This document shows positions 47,558 through 57,878 of a DNA stretch of 64,000 nt, one piece after another. Both the position numbers and the translations under genes were made by a program. The first letter of the stretch is position 1. Each line of letters starts with the position of its first letter. The DNA is from Molanna angustata (Eukaryota > Arthropoda > Insecta > Trichoptera > Molannidae). Location of the stretch: assembly GCA_963576475.1 (NCBI GenBank), contig OY754974.1, positions 9,556,404 to 9,620,403 of the forward strand, given 5' to 3'. The notes below the pieces were generated by a model. It was not told the DNA's origin. It ran no database searches and saw only the letters and a list, made by a program, of their open reading frames with translations.

Positions 47558-48238
47558 TACCTCCACTACACTACTCGCGAAGTTGATCGAAGATAGGCGA
47601 ATACGATAGTGTGGAGAGGCACTTCGCCTTACTTCGTCCAACCTCGGCTCGCCTCGGGCGATCTCCGTTTGTTGTCGGTTTTTGCGCCCGAGTCAAAGGA
47701 CTCGAAGTTGCACGAAGTGCCGACACGAGGTGCCTCTCTACACTACTCGGCTAACTTCGCTCAATTATGAGTGGTAAACATTGGTCGCAGGAGCAAATTC
47801 TGTTGTTCCTGGAAACATTGCAAGTGGAGCTAATTATTTGGAACCCAAATGAAAGTGGTCACAAGGACAAGAAGAAAATTAATGATGCTTGGGTGCGTAT
47901 CCAGGACACCTTAGATATATCCGTAGAAGAATTGAAGAAAAAGAAATATTCACTTTTTGCTACATACAGGGGCTACTGTAGAAAAAAAGAAGCTTCAATA
48001 AATCCATGTCTTTTTCATTTTCTTCGAGTGATAAATACTAACGTAGTTATAATACGCGAGAGTGCACATTGCACCGGCAGCTGCCACTTGAACATTATCC
48101 ATGACGCGTTGGTGCGAGCTCTGGCGGACAACGGAGTTCCTCGCGAAGTAGAACGAGTGTGTGGCTACGTACTTCGGACTTCGGTCAACTTTCCCGAATA
48201 CTTCGTCGAGGAACTTCGCGAGTAGTGTAGTGGAGGTA
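47558..48238 (+). mobile_element. PIF/Harbinger-type element carrying only a Myb/MADF-like gene
   Basis: The ends TACCTCCACTACACTACTCG at 47558-47577 and the exact complement at 48219-48238 continue as a perfect 27-bp inverted repeat through GCGAAGTT. TTA flanks both sides (47555-47557; 48239-48241). Related CTACACTACTCGGC sequence recurs at about 47742. 681 bp in all. Harbinger elements normally encode a transposase and a Myb-like protein; here only the latter remains. Confidence 0.88.
47767..48225 (+). CDS. Myb/SANT- or MADF-like DNA-binding protein of the Harbinger element
   Basis: 152 codons. Residues about 4-75 (HWSQEQILLFLETLQVE, W, INDAWVRIQDTLDISVEELK, KKKYSLFATYRGYCRKKEAS) have the tryptophan and aromatic spacing of MADF/trihelix-type domains, which in Harbinger elements bind the terminal repeats and help the transposase. 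The C-terminal part ends EYFVEELRE, and the stop TAG lies inside the right inverted repeat, so the end of the protein is encoded by the transposon terminus. The frame is intact. Whether it is expressed is unknown. Confidence 0.7.
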   Translation: MSGKHWSQEQILLFLETLQVELIIWNPNESGHKDKKKINDAWVRIQDTLDISVEELKKKKYSLFATYRGYCRKKEASINPCLFHFLRVINTNVVIIRESAHCTGSCHLNIIHDALVRALADNGVPREVERVCGYVLRTSVNFPEYFVEELRE

Positions 48239-48241
48239 TTA

Positions 48242-49089
48242 GACTAAATATCAGAGGGTTATTTAGTTCTTACTTATGTCATCGAAGCATGATTAAGGTT
48301 TAATTTGACTGTCCATTATGTCAGTTATGTAACCAATAATTACATTTTTTGGATGTGGCATTTAGTAATAATTTAATAAAACCTTAATGCGATTGTGAAT
48401 CACATGGAATATTGATGCAATGCTAACTCAACTAGCTCTATTATTAATTGTTCAAACCTAATAGACTGTTTGCAAGGCTAGACAGGGAGAATAGAATAGG
48501 TTTGTTATATGTAGTGTCATTTCAAACCATGTTCTTAGGTATATTATAATTCTATGGTTCTTAGAGGTAAACAAATTTAAAACAAAGAAAAATTAGACTT
48601 CAGTGAAAGCGAAAGATAGGTTCCTAAAAAAACTGTTAAAAATAATAGTAAAACAACAGAAATAACGCGCTTGGTAAAAATGATAATAGAAAGAAATATT
48701 ATTTTATCGAAAAGTAGCTTTTGAAAATAAGTTCCTTCCGGCGTAAACCAAAGACGATTAAATTTAGGTAATTTATTTCAATTTAATGAAAAGTTGCCAA
48801 TGCGTGCGGCTTTTCGCCGCTTTGTTGCAATAAACAATACCTTTAATTTTTCGAACTAAAGAGAACGTGCATAAGTATTAAGTAGTATTTGACTGTGGGT
48901 TTATTCATGTTTTAATCCATAGATATTTGAGTTCATTACGTGTCGTATGATATAAAATCTACATTATTTTTTATTTGATATATATTTTTTTTAATATTAA
49001 CGTTCAGCCAAGCATATATAATTATCTAATACTATTTAGGGTCATGTTACGGGAGTATTTTAAGAATAATGTAAATAAAAAATCCGCAT
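48242..49089. other. spacer, nothing recognised
   Basis: AT-rich, no gene or clear repeat. Confidence 0.5.
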
Positions 49090-51691
49090 CCCCAACTTCT
49101 AGATTATGAAACACTTCTAATACACCACGGCCTACAAAGTGCAATAAATAAACCAACTCGTATAACAACAAATTCCAAAACTTGCATTGACCACATAATG
49201 ATTAGAACTAAAAAAACATTCAAATCACTAATCTACGAATCATCAATTACAGACCACTACACAACTTTTATTAACATAACCCAAACACAACATAAACAAG
49301 ATATAAACTTACAATACACTAAATTCAAAATTGACTATGACAGCCTTAAAACAACTCTAGGACTCCAAAATTGGGAGCATATAACCTCAATAACTGATGT
49401 GAATTTAGCCTGGAATATCTTTCAAGAATATTTACAAAAAGAAATAGGAAAACATAGTCAACTCTCATATGTAAATATTCCACATAAAAACAAACCAATT
49501 AAACCGTGGATAACTCAAGGAATTATTAAATCCATCCACAAAAGAAATAGATTACACCAGAAATGCATTAAAAATCCACATGACATGATCCTACTTAACC
49601 ACTACAGAAGATATAGAAATACCTGTTCCATAATTATTCGTAAAGCAAAGCAAATATACTACACTTCAAAAGTGATTGAAAATAAAAATAATCCCCAAAG
49701 AATTTAGGATATTATAAAGGAAATTACATGTACAACTAAAACAAAACAATCAAGTATCAAAGAACTCAAGATAAATAATACTAAAACTACCTTTGCCGAA
49801 AATCCTAATGATATTGTAAACCATTTTAATTCCTTTTTTTCCACTATCGGTTCCAACTTGGCCAAAAATATCAAATTAACAAATCAAAACGACCCCATTG
49901 CACAATACAATAATCACTCTACAAATAAATTCATTCTTGAAAAGGCCTCATCGGATGAAATAAACAAAGCAATAATAAAAATAAAACCAAACTGTGCTAC
50001 AGGAATAGACCATCTATCTGAAAAATCAATTAAGCTCCTTAACAATGAATTAATAGCTCCGCTTACATATCTAGTTAACTTATCTATAACTAACGGCATC
50101 TTCCCAGCGTCTATGAAGACCGCAAAAATTGTACCCATATTCAAGGATGGAAACAAAGACGAAGTAAATAATTACCGCCCAATAAGTGTACTAAACATTC
50201 TCTCTAAAATCATAGAAAGAATCATAAAAAATCAACTTACAAACTACTTTGACAAAAACAATATCTGGTCAAACAATCAGTATGGTTTTAGAGAAGGAAG
50301 ATCTACCTCGGATGCTATTTCTGAAGTCACTGGATATATAACTCAGAATGTTGACAAAGGCAATAAAACAATTGGTATATTTTTGGATATTAAAAAGGCC
50401 TTTGATACAATATCGCATACTAAACTTTTTGAAAAAATGGAAAAATTAGGGATTACCGGAAATGAGTTAAAATTATTGAAATGCTATATGACAAACCGAA
50501 AACAACTAGTCAAAATTCAAGACACTCTGAGTTCGCCTTCCAATATAAACTACGGAATACCTCAAGGAAGCATACTTGGTCCTATCTTATTCCTCATCTA
50601 CATGAACGACCTATGCAATATGAATATAGGAGGACAAATCATAAGTTTTGCAGATGACACTGTGTTGTTATTTAGCGATAAAAACTGGGAATCTACTTAC
50701 AAAAAAGCAGAAAGTGGGATGCATCTTATTAAAAACTGGCTAAACTGTAACACACTTACATTAAACAATGACAAAACAGTATACATAACTTTTACCAAAA
50801 CGGACCATGGACAACCAAATGAAAATAGACCACTGAAAATTCATGACTGCAAAGACCAACAAAGTAACTGTATATGTACTGAAATAAAAAAAACTAGACA
50901 AACGAAATACTTGGGAATAACAATTGACCAATGTTTAAAATGGAAACCCCATATCTCAATTTTAAGCATGAAATTAAAAAAAATTAATTTCATTTTTCGC
51001 TCCATCAGAAATGTTTTACCGAAATCTGTCATTAAATTAATGTACTATTCACTTTACCAATCAATAGTAGAATATGGTATTATAGGGTGGGGTGGCACTT
51101 ACAGAACAAATATAGATTCAATAGCTAAAGCCCAAAAATCCGTTTTGAAAATAATATTTAATGTACCTATTCGCACACCCTCAGCCGAACTATTCAAAAA
51201 ACTTGACATCCTAGACATACCACAGTTATATGCTAAAAACATTTGCATTTATATCTATTCACACCTTAACGACTTCCAATCGACCCAAACTACACGTCAG
51301 ACTAGACAGACTAGACAAGCAAATATACAGATACCGAGAACCAAATCGACTTATGGACAAAGAAATTTTCATTTCCTTGGAGTAAAAATTTTCAATTTGC
51401 TTCCAATTGAATTGAAGAAAAATACAAATATAAACAGCTTTAAATGTGGATTAAAGAAGTGGATTAAAAAACAGACAAGACAGTGATAAATAAACAACTC
51501 TACGTTAACATACAATGACACACATGCACACCTAAACAATATACCTATATAATTATAAGCTGCTTCAGAACAGGTTTTTAACCTAGTGAAGCAGTTTACA
51601 TTCCGCATCTAGTTCTTTTGTAAAAATATTGTATTGTTAAACTTTGATGTGTACCTGTATATTATTTCTTATGTTACAAAAAAAAAAAAAA
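49090..51691 (+). pseudogene. 5'-truncated CR1/Jockey-type LINE ORF2, one nonsense codon
   Basis: Starts inside the endonuclease (TCIDHIM, SSITDHYTT). A single in-frame TAG at 49706-49708, at a position where the related LINE at 32191 has Trp, is the only lesion. Reverse transcriptase is intact from 49858 to 51486: FLDIKKAFDTISH, GIPQGSILGPILF, SFADDTVL (catalytic FADD) and KYLGITIDQ. It ends in an A14 tract at about 51678-51691. Clearly related to but distinct from the LINE inside BEL. Without the first part of the endonuclease it cannot retrotranspose on its own. Confidence 0.9.
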
Positions 51692-51899
51692 AGTTGAGGT
51701 CCGTAAGCAGTATTCTCGCAGTATGGAACCTTACCTTTTTCTCAAATATCTCTTGTAATAAAACCCTTAGTATCTGGATCAAAAGTTTCCATAATTTACA
51801 CGGTAGAAGTTGAAATATTATTATTATTATTCCGGGCTCTTTAACACCTTCTCAGGTTTATCACCTGGTGGGATTTGGGGTAGCACGAGCAATGCTGCC

Positions 51900-52460
51900 A
51901 AGTGCTATCCTTACTGAGTGTATAAAATGTGGTGTTTGTGTGTTGGTGCCATGTGTAGTATTTATGTGTTAGTTAGGTCAGTAGTGTCGTCGATTTGGAG
52001 GAATTTCCTCACCAGTCAGCATGTGTTTAATATGGCTGCTTTTTGCATGGTGACGTATGTGTATTTAGGTAATTTGATGGTTTCTAAACTGCTGAATAAG
52101 TTTAATGGAATAATTCCTGTGGTGGAAATTACTATTGGTACTATTATCACAGATTGCATGTCCCAGATTCGCTTGATGTCGTCTTGCAAGTCAGTGTATT
52201 TTCTAATTTTTTCGGTTGTAGTTGTTTCGATGTTGTGTGTATTTGGTACAGCGATGTCAATTAACATTGTATGTTTATTTTATTTATCTACAAGTGTAAT
52301 ATCTGGTCGATTGTTATGTATGGTTCTATCAGTTAGTATGGATCTGTCAAAGTATAGTTTGTGAGTGGAGTTTTCAAGAACTGGTGTAGGTGTGTATTTA
52401 TAATAAGGCATTTTGTCATTTTTATTTATTAGTTTGGGTGCAATAGCTAATTCTTGGTGG
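51900..52460 (-). pseudogene. LINE C-terminal relic of uncertain clade
   Basis: Minus-strand reading gives LTDRTIHNNRPDITLVDK, then MLIDIAVPNTHNIETTTTEK, then RIWDMQSVIIVPIVIST. The N-R-P-D-I...D...I-D-I-A-V-P-N...V-V-P-I-V-I order is a familiar endonuclease-like tail of insect retroelement polyproteins (R2-like or similar). Stops flank the segment. Clade not certain. Confidence 0.55.
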
Positions 52461-52756
52461 ATGATGTTTGCGATTTATTATTATTATTTGTTCCTGGGCA
52501 GGCAGCTGTAGCTGATGTACCCAGACAATGACAATTTCACAACACTTTGTCAAATATGATATATAAAATTTAAGAACAAATATACCAAAGTATTTCTCTA
52601 AATTCTAAAGTATGAAAGTTTTATTCCAAAGTATTAAATTCTACCGAACATTTTTGCTCAGGTGACTCGGCATTATCAAGGTCTCAAATGAAACTAAACA
52701 ATTTGATCAAAATCATCCTACACTACAGCATTTACAGCGATGCCACCTGTGTGGAT

Positions 52757-53505
52757 GTCTTCTTCTTCTTCCTAACCTTCCCTCCACTGCTGGATGTAGG
52801 CCTCTTCCATTTGTCTCCATTTTCCTCTATTCTGTGCCGCTTCAATCCATTTCTTTCCGGCGATCGCAACAATATCGTCGGCCCATCTCTTCTGTGGCCG
52901 ACCGACACCCCTTTTGTCTTCCCATGGCCTCCACTTTAAGACTTTGGGAGTCCATTTTGAATTTGGCTGTCTGGCCACGTGTCCTGCCCATTGCCACTTC
53001 AATTTTGCGATCCGATCCATGATATCGGCGATTTTTGTTCGGCGTCTGATTTCTATATTGGTTATTTTATCCCTCAGACTTATGCCCAGCATTTGCCGCT
53101 CCATGGATCGTTGTGCACATTTTTATTTGTGGACAGTATTTATGGTCAGGGACATTGTTTCCAAACCATATGTCATCACAGGCAATATACATGATTCATA
53201 GATTTTTCATTTTAAATTGATGGGGATATCCTTATTTTTCATTATATAACTGAGCTTCCCGAAGGCTGCCCAACCAAGTCCAATTCTTCTGGGTACTTCT
53301 GCCACCTGATTTTCTTTTCCCATTCTTATTTTATGTCCGAGGTAGATGTATTCTTCAACAGTTTCAATTATTTTGTCATCAATTTTTATATTTCTGTTGG
53401 ACGGACTCATGATTTTGGTTTTGCTGTGGTTCATTTCTAGCCCAAATCTCAGGGAAGCGTCATGGAGATCTTTAATCATAACCTTGTGTGTGGATGTAGT
53501 TTCAG
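52757..53505 (-). pseudogene. RTE-type LINE C-terminal relic
   Basis: Minus strand: SKTKIMSPSNRNIKIDDK, YIYLGHKIRMGKENQ, LGISLRDKITNIEIRRRTKI, WQWAGHVARQPNSKW and GVGRPQKRWADDI. Same family type as 26830-27745 but better preserved, with one frameshift near 53205. Lies in the intron side of the receptor genes. Confidence 0.85.
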
Positions 53506-53733
53506 TGATTTTACAATGTTACCAAATATGTGGGTGAGTCTAAGTTTGAAGAATTTTGTGGAAAAAATTGCTTGTTCTTTATTTTAAAATGGATTTCAAC
53601 TCTGTTAACACAAAAACGTTAAATTCATTAGATTTTTAAAATGATTCAATCTTTAGTAAATCATGTAAAGTTTAGTTGCACTTAAGTTTTTTAATTGTAT
53701 TTTTTGATATAATATGAAGTGCTATATTCTTAC
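53506..53733 (-). other. intron downstream of the receptor exon
   Basis: Starts with the donor GTAAGA at 53733. No further receptor exon is visible between here and the LINE relics. Confidence 0.5.
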
Positions 53734-53833
53734 CCTTGCTGTTTCAACTAAAACCAATCCAATTACGTAAAAGCTGAAAAGAACTTGAGCGAGAAACCCT
53801 TGATTATATCCCTGCTGAAGATCATCTGTAATT
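53734..53833 (-). CDS. odorant receptor exon 2 (TM5 region)
   Basis: Acceptor TTTCTTAG before 53833, donor GTAAGA after 53734. 100 bp, phase 2 in and 0 out. Joins the exon at 55916 to give FHQLLLE then ITDDLQQGYNQGFLAQVLFS. Intact. The matching next exons (TM6, TM7) are absent nearby; the closest ones in order and phase are 45755-45865 and 45519-45674. Confidence 0.82.
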
Positions 53834-55078
53834 CTAAGAAAAGTTAACAGTTAAAGAAATATTTTCCTATAAATCTTCATTTGCGAAAGTTGATTAACTC
53901 TATAACCTGGATTAAAGTGGCAATGGGTTGGACTCTTGTCAGACAATGTGATACCAGGAGGCACCTTATAAATTATGGTCTGACGACATAGTCCGAGGGA
54001 CTGGTAAAACCACAAACAGGTTAAGGGACGGAAGTCAGAAATACGCGTGCACACAAATATTTAACTGAATAAATAAAAAATAACAAATAGTATTAAAAAT
54101 AGAAGGGATCTTACAACCACGTAAATAATATGTTGAGAATATATTTTTTTGAAAAATGTGATCAAATATGAAAACATAATAAACTTATTCCTAACTTCAA
54201 ATGGCAAAGATGTTGATAGCATTTTTCTTGCGACCAATTTCCAATTTTAATTTCAAATTTAATTTATAAAGCAACTCGCTCACGCGAGTCGCTATAATCA
54301 TTAAAGACTAAGTGAACCTAACCTAAAAATTGAGGGGAATGGGATTTATATACACATCATATTATTATTTCGCTGTCGTATTTTATTGCATCCCTTATAA
54401 TTTTTCCTAGATTCGTCTGTCGCCAGACGCTAGTCTGTTTCAAGTTTCAACCGATCACACTATCGGTCATTTTGTGCGCATGCGTATTTCCGTCCCTAAT
54501 TTTTTCTAGAGCCAGACGCTAGTGGTAAAACCTGGATGTGGAGGGGACAGGACAGAGACGAGCGGAAGTGTATGGAAGAGGCCTACATGGAGCAGTAGAG
54601 GGAAGAGGGGTAAAGAATATTTGTTAGTTAAGGAAGGAATTCAAGAATTAAAAAATGATTTTTTTTCCTAAATTATTTCTACTTGTTATGTTGTCTTAAG
54701 TAGAATGAATAAAATATACTCTATACATATGAAGTGTACGTTGGCTGTCAAATCATCATGGGAGAAATTACTCGAAGTGAATGCTTGTTTTGTTGACAGA
54801 TAGTATTACCAATTTAATTTTTTTCCCACTTTCAAATATTCTATCCAGCATTTAAATATTTTATTTTGAAAACATGATGATTCTTCAATGCCATTTTATG
54901 AATGTGATGCGCCTTTTTAGCAATTTGAAAATAAAAATATAAAATTTAAAGTTTCCTGAGCTTGGGGTCACTTTGAAATATTTGACAGTTGAAAAAAAAT
55001 GAGAAGCACTATTCAGATATCCTATCAAAATTTAACGGGATCTTAGCGAGTATTAGATATACATATAGCGAGTATTAG
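53834..55078. other. receptor intron, nothing recognised
   Basis: Contains short palindromic patches (CTCGCTCACGCGAG near 54272) and two AGACGCTAGT motifs near 54427 and 54516, perhaps MITE debris. No gene. Confidence 0.45.
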
Positions 55079-55680
55079 ATATACTACTGCAATGGTATCT
55101 ACGCAAACCTTCCAAAGCTGGAGCTAAACAAACTTCAATCCGTCTTCAACGCTGCTGCTAGGCTAATCACCGGAGCCGCGAAATTCTCACACATATCCCA
55201 CCATCTACGAAATCTTCACTGGCTAAAAGTGCCAGAGAGAATCCAGTACAAATTATGTTTGTTGACTTTCAAAGCGATCCATGGCATGGCTCCCACGTAT
55301 CTTTCAGACTTCTGCATCCCACTCACCGTAAACGAGCGACAACAAACACTTCGATCAGCCACCACATCCATGATTGGCAAGTTGACTGAAATAAATAGAG
55401 TCAACACTTCAACCTTCGGTGATCGTGCTTTTGATGTGGCTGGACCAGCCTCGTGGAATAAACTACTACCTAAACTGAGGCAAATCGACAACTTAGCACT
55501 ATTCAGGAAACACCGAAAAACTCACTTCTTCCGCGAGTCTTACAAAAACCTGTAATATATTCAAAGCGCCCTTGAGGTTATTGCAAAAACGGATGAGTAC
55601 TTAAGTCTATAATCGATAAAGTAGATAAAGTACACACTACATAATACATATCAGATAGTACACAACACACACACACACAG
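55079..55680 (+). pseudogene. CR1/L2-type LINE 3' fragment in the receptor intron
   Basis: Open from 55079 to 55555: YCNGIYANLPKLELNKLQSV, AAARLITG, HWLKVPERIQYKLCLLTFK, APTYLSDF and WNKLLPKLRQI, the C-terminal end of a CR1/L2-type (Daphne-like) reverse transcriptase. The catalytic part is missing (5' truncation). An (AC)n-type tail lies near 55665-55680. It runs antisense to the receptor gene. Confidence 0.85.
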
Positions 55681-55915
55681 ATACATTGTGATGAAACTTT
55701 CAGAATACAATCTCAGCCTGATACTACTTGATAATCTACAATAAAAAATAACCTTAAAATGGGTTAGTGAGGAGTAATAAACTTAAAAATTGCGGATTTA
55801 TAACTCCCCACGTGTGTATAATTCTGCAGACGTCATTTTATAATATTCGTGACCTGATTTGATAATGAAAAATATATATTTAAAATACCATTAAGTTATG
55901 AAAAAAAATACTTAC

Positions 55916-56865
55916 TCCAATAAAAGTTGATGAAATTTTATTGTGTTCTTTAAACACGACATCACAGCCAAGTTGTAATCGTCTTCTGTAAAATGGGCCA
56001 TCAAACTTTTTTTTCTTTTAGTGAAATTATCATCATGATGTTGGCTCATTACATTTTTGTTATCATAGTTTTGTTTTACGATTGATTTTAGACTTAAACC
56101 ATTTCTTGACTGTTGGCTAAGTTTGAGTTCGAGTAAATCCAAGGCGTGGTTTCCGGTAAACAACACTTTATTTTGCACCATTTTGAATTGTCCAGAGATG
56201 TGAGTCATTATTGAAGCTATGAAAGTGTCTGCTGTCAGGATTATCATAGTTATCCAGTTGATGCCGTAAACAATGAAAAGAAACGCAAAAGCATATGGAA
56301 GATCATCTTTCGTATCCCACGGAATGTAAGAAGCAAAGGGAGTCTGTCTATCTAAAACCAAGGTATAATTTGACGCTTGTATCGTACGCTTAATTTCGTT
56401 ATCCTTCAAGATATCTTTAACGCACATACTAAAGATTGTTACTTCTGCCGAAATGAGCAGTCCATATGTCAATATCTTTGTAAACTTCTTGGATTGGTTG
56501 AGTATTTTGCTGTCGCGAAAGAATGTTTCGCAGTCATTTTCGAGGACACGCACTATCTTTTGGATTCGCCTGTTGCTTTTCAAAAGGACCAGAATTTTGA
56601 AGAGCGAGAAGAAATGGGCTCCCGATATAGTTGCAGAAAAGAAAATCACGTCGATTTCTCTCTCGTAGTACCACGATTGATAAGTGTAGATAAACTCGGA
56701 GAGTGTGAACAGTATGATGCCGACAAGAGAAAAAACAAAGAATATCTGATAGGGAATTGACGGGTAGTTGTTGAAGTTGTTTTCTTCTGATCTGTGATAA
56801 TATCCCATCCCGAGGAACCTCAAAGTGAGATAGTGAACGCGGAAGTAAGACTTCTTCTGAGACAT
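55916..56865 (-). CDS. odorant receptor first exon (7tm_6 family), intact
   Basis: 316 codons plus two bases, ending at GA|GTAAGT. Insect odorant receptors are ligand-gated cation channel subunits of sensory neuron membranes that pair with Orco. Hydrophobic segments lie at about residues 38-60, 72-96, 127-150 and 193-220, consistent with TM1-TM4 and an intracellular N-terminus; no signal peptide, as usual for this family. The ATG at 56865 gives MSQKKSYF, matched by MPLKTTKYF in the decayed copy at 47504, which supports this start. The exon carries no lesion. The receptor needs about 90 more residues (TM6-TM7) than this exon and the next provide, and those exons are not found close by. The assignment to 7tm_6 rests on topology and the homologous C-terminal exons. 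Confidence 0.85.
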
Positions 56866-57089
56866 ATTTACCTCATCAGATATAATTTAATGACTGGCTA
56901 TATGAATCGGTTATGGGGAATATTATTGGTTTTGTAATCGTTTAATTTGGGAATTGCGTGATTTCAACATAGAAATTGAAACTCGTTCTACAATTAAAAC
57001 GATTGATTTTCGGGGAATAATTGATTGTGATTATGAATAAAAAATCCAGAGATTATTAAATTATTAATATAAATACAATCACGTTATAT

Positions 57090-57590
57090 TCAGGGTGGCT
57101 TGTCAAATGGTGGAATCGAAACCCTCATTATTACCCATATCATATTCTTCTCATATTCTTCTACTTCTCTCGTGTCAGTGCTTGGCTGCGTTGACCGCTG
57201 CGCCGCTATAGCGTAGCAGGTGAAGGTGGTCTGTAGTCTGCGGCACTTCACATTCACACAAGAGGCAGTCATCATCCGTTAGGATCCTCCATGTTTTTTG
57301 ATTGTCCTAAGATCTACCGACGCCCGTTCTCAGTCTTTTAAGCGACTTGCAGGTGCACCAATACAGTTCGAGGCCCGGCGGGAGGCATTCGTGGGGTCCG
57401 ATAAAATCTTTGGATGATTTTTCTCGCCACAAGGTGGGTCTGGCTGCCTCTGGAGAAGTTTTTAGTGGCTCAGTATGCCTCAGGAAACCTTTGCGGGATT
57501 TCTGCCTGGGTTGGATAGTCTCACAGTTGTAGTGGCAGTGCGAGGATTGGTGTTGGGCTTTGTCCTGTTCCACGCTGCAGTGCACGTATT
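57090..57590. other. unclassified repeat debris
   Basis: 57092-57140 resembles one arm of the MITE at 18883 (GGCTTGTC, GAAACCCTCATTATTACCCATATCAT). The GC-richer remainder (57160-57590) has short frames on both strands but nothing I recognise. Confidence 0.4.
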
Positions 57591-57592
57591 AA

Positions 57593-57878
57593 AAAAGTAT
57601 CAAAAAACAAGAGAAGGTATAAATATTTGGGTATCTACATTGATAACAACTTAAGATGGACAGAACAAATAAACACAGTTGCAGGTAAAATATGAAGGCT
57701 TATTTATATTTTTAAGAACATTCGCAACATAATGACTAAAAAAGACTTAAAAACAATATATTACGCGTTAGCTCAATCGATTATAACACACGGAATGATT
57801 GGATGGGGTGGCGCTGCTAAAATTAATATGGATCCTCTTATTAAAGCACAAAAAGCTTTAATTAAGGTTATAATAAAA
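57593..57878 (+). pseudogene. LINE reverse-transcriptase fragment cut by the satellite element
   Basis: Reads YKYLGIYIDNNLRWTEQI, a stop, then LIYIFKNIRNIMTKKDLKTI, GMIGWGGA and QKALIKVIIK, aligning with the end of the palm/thumb region of the LINEs at 32191 and 49858. It stops abruptly at the tail CGAGTGGGTTGTGGCC of the satellite element, so the element inserted in, or recombined with, this LINE. Confidence 0.85.
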
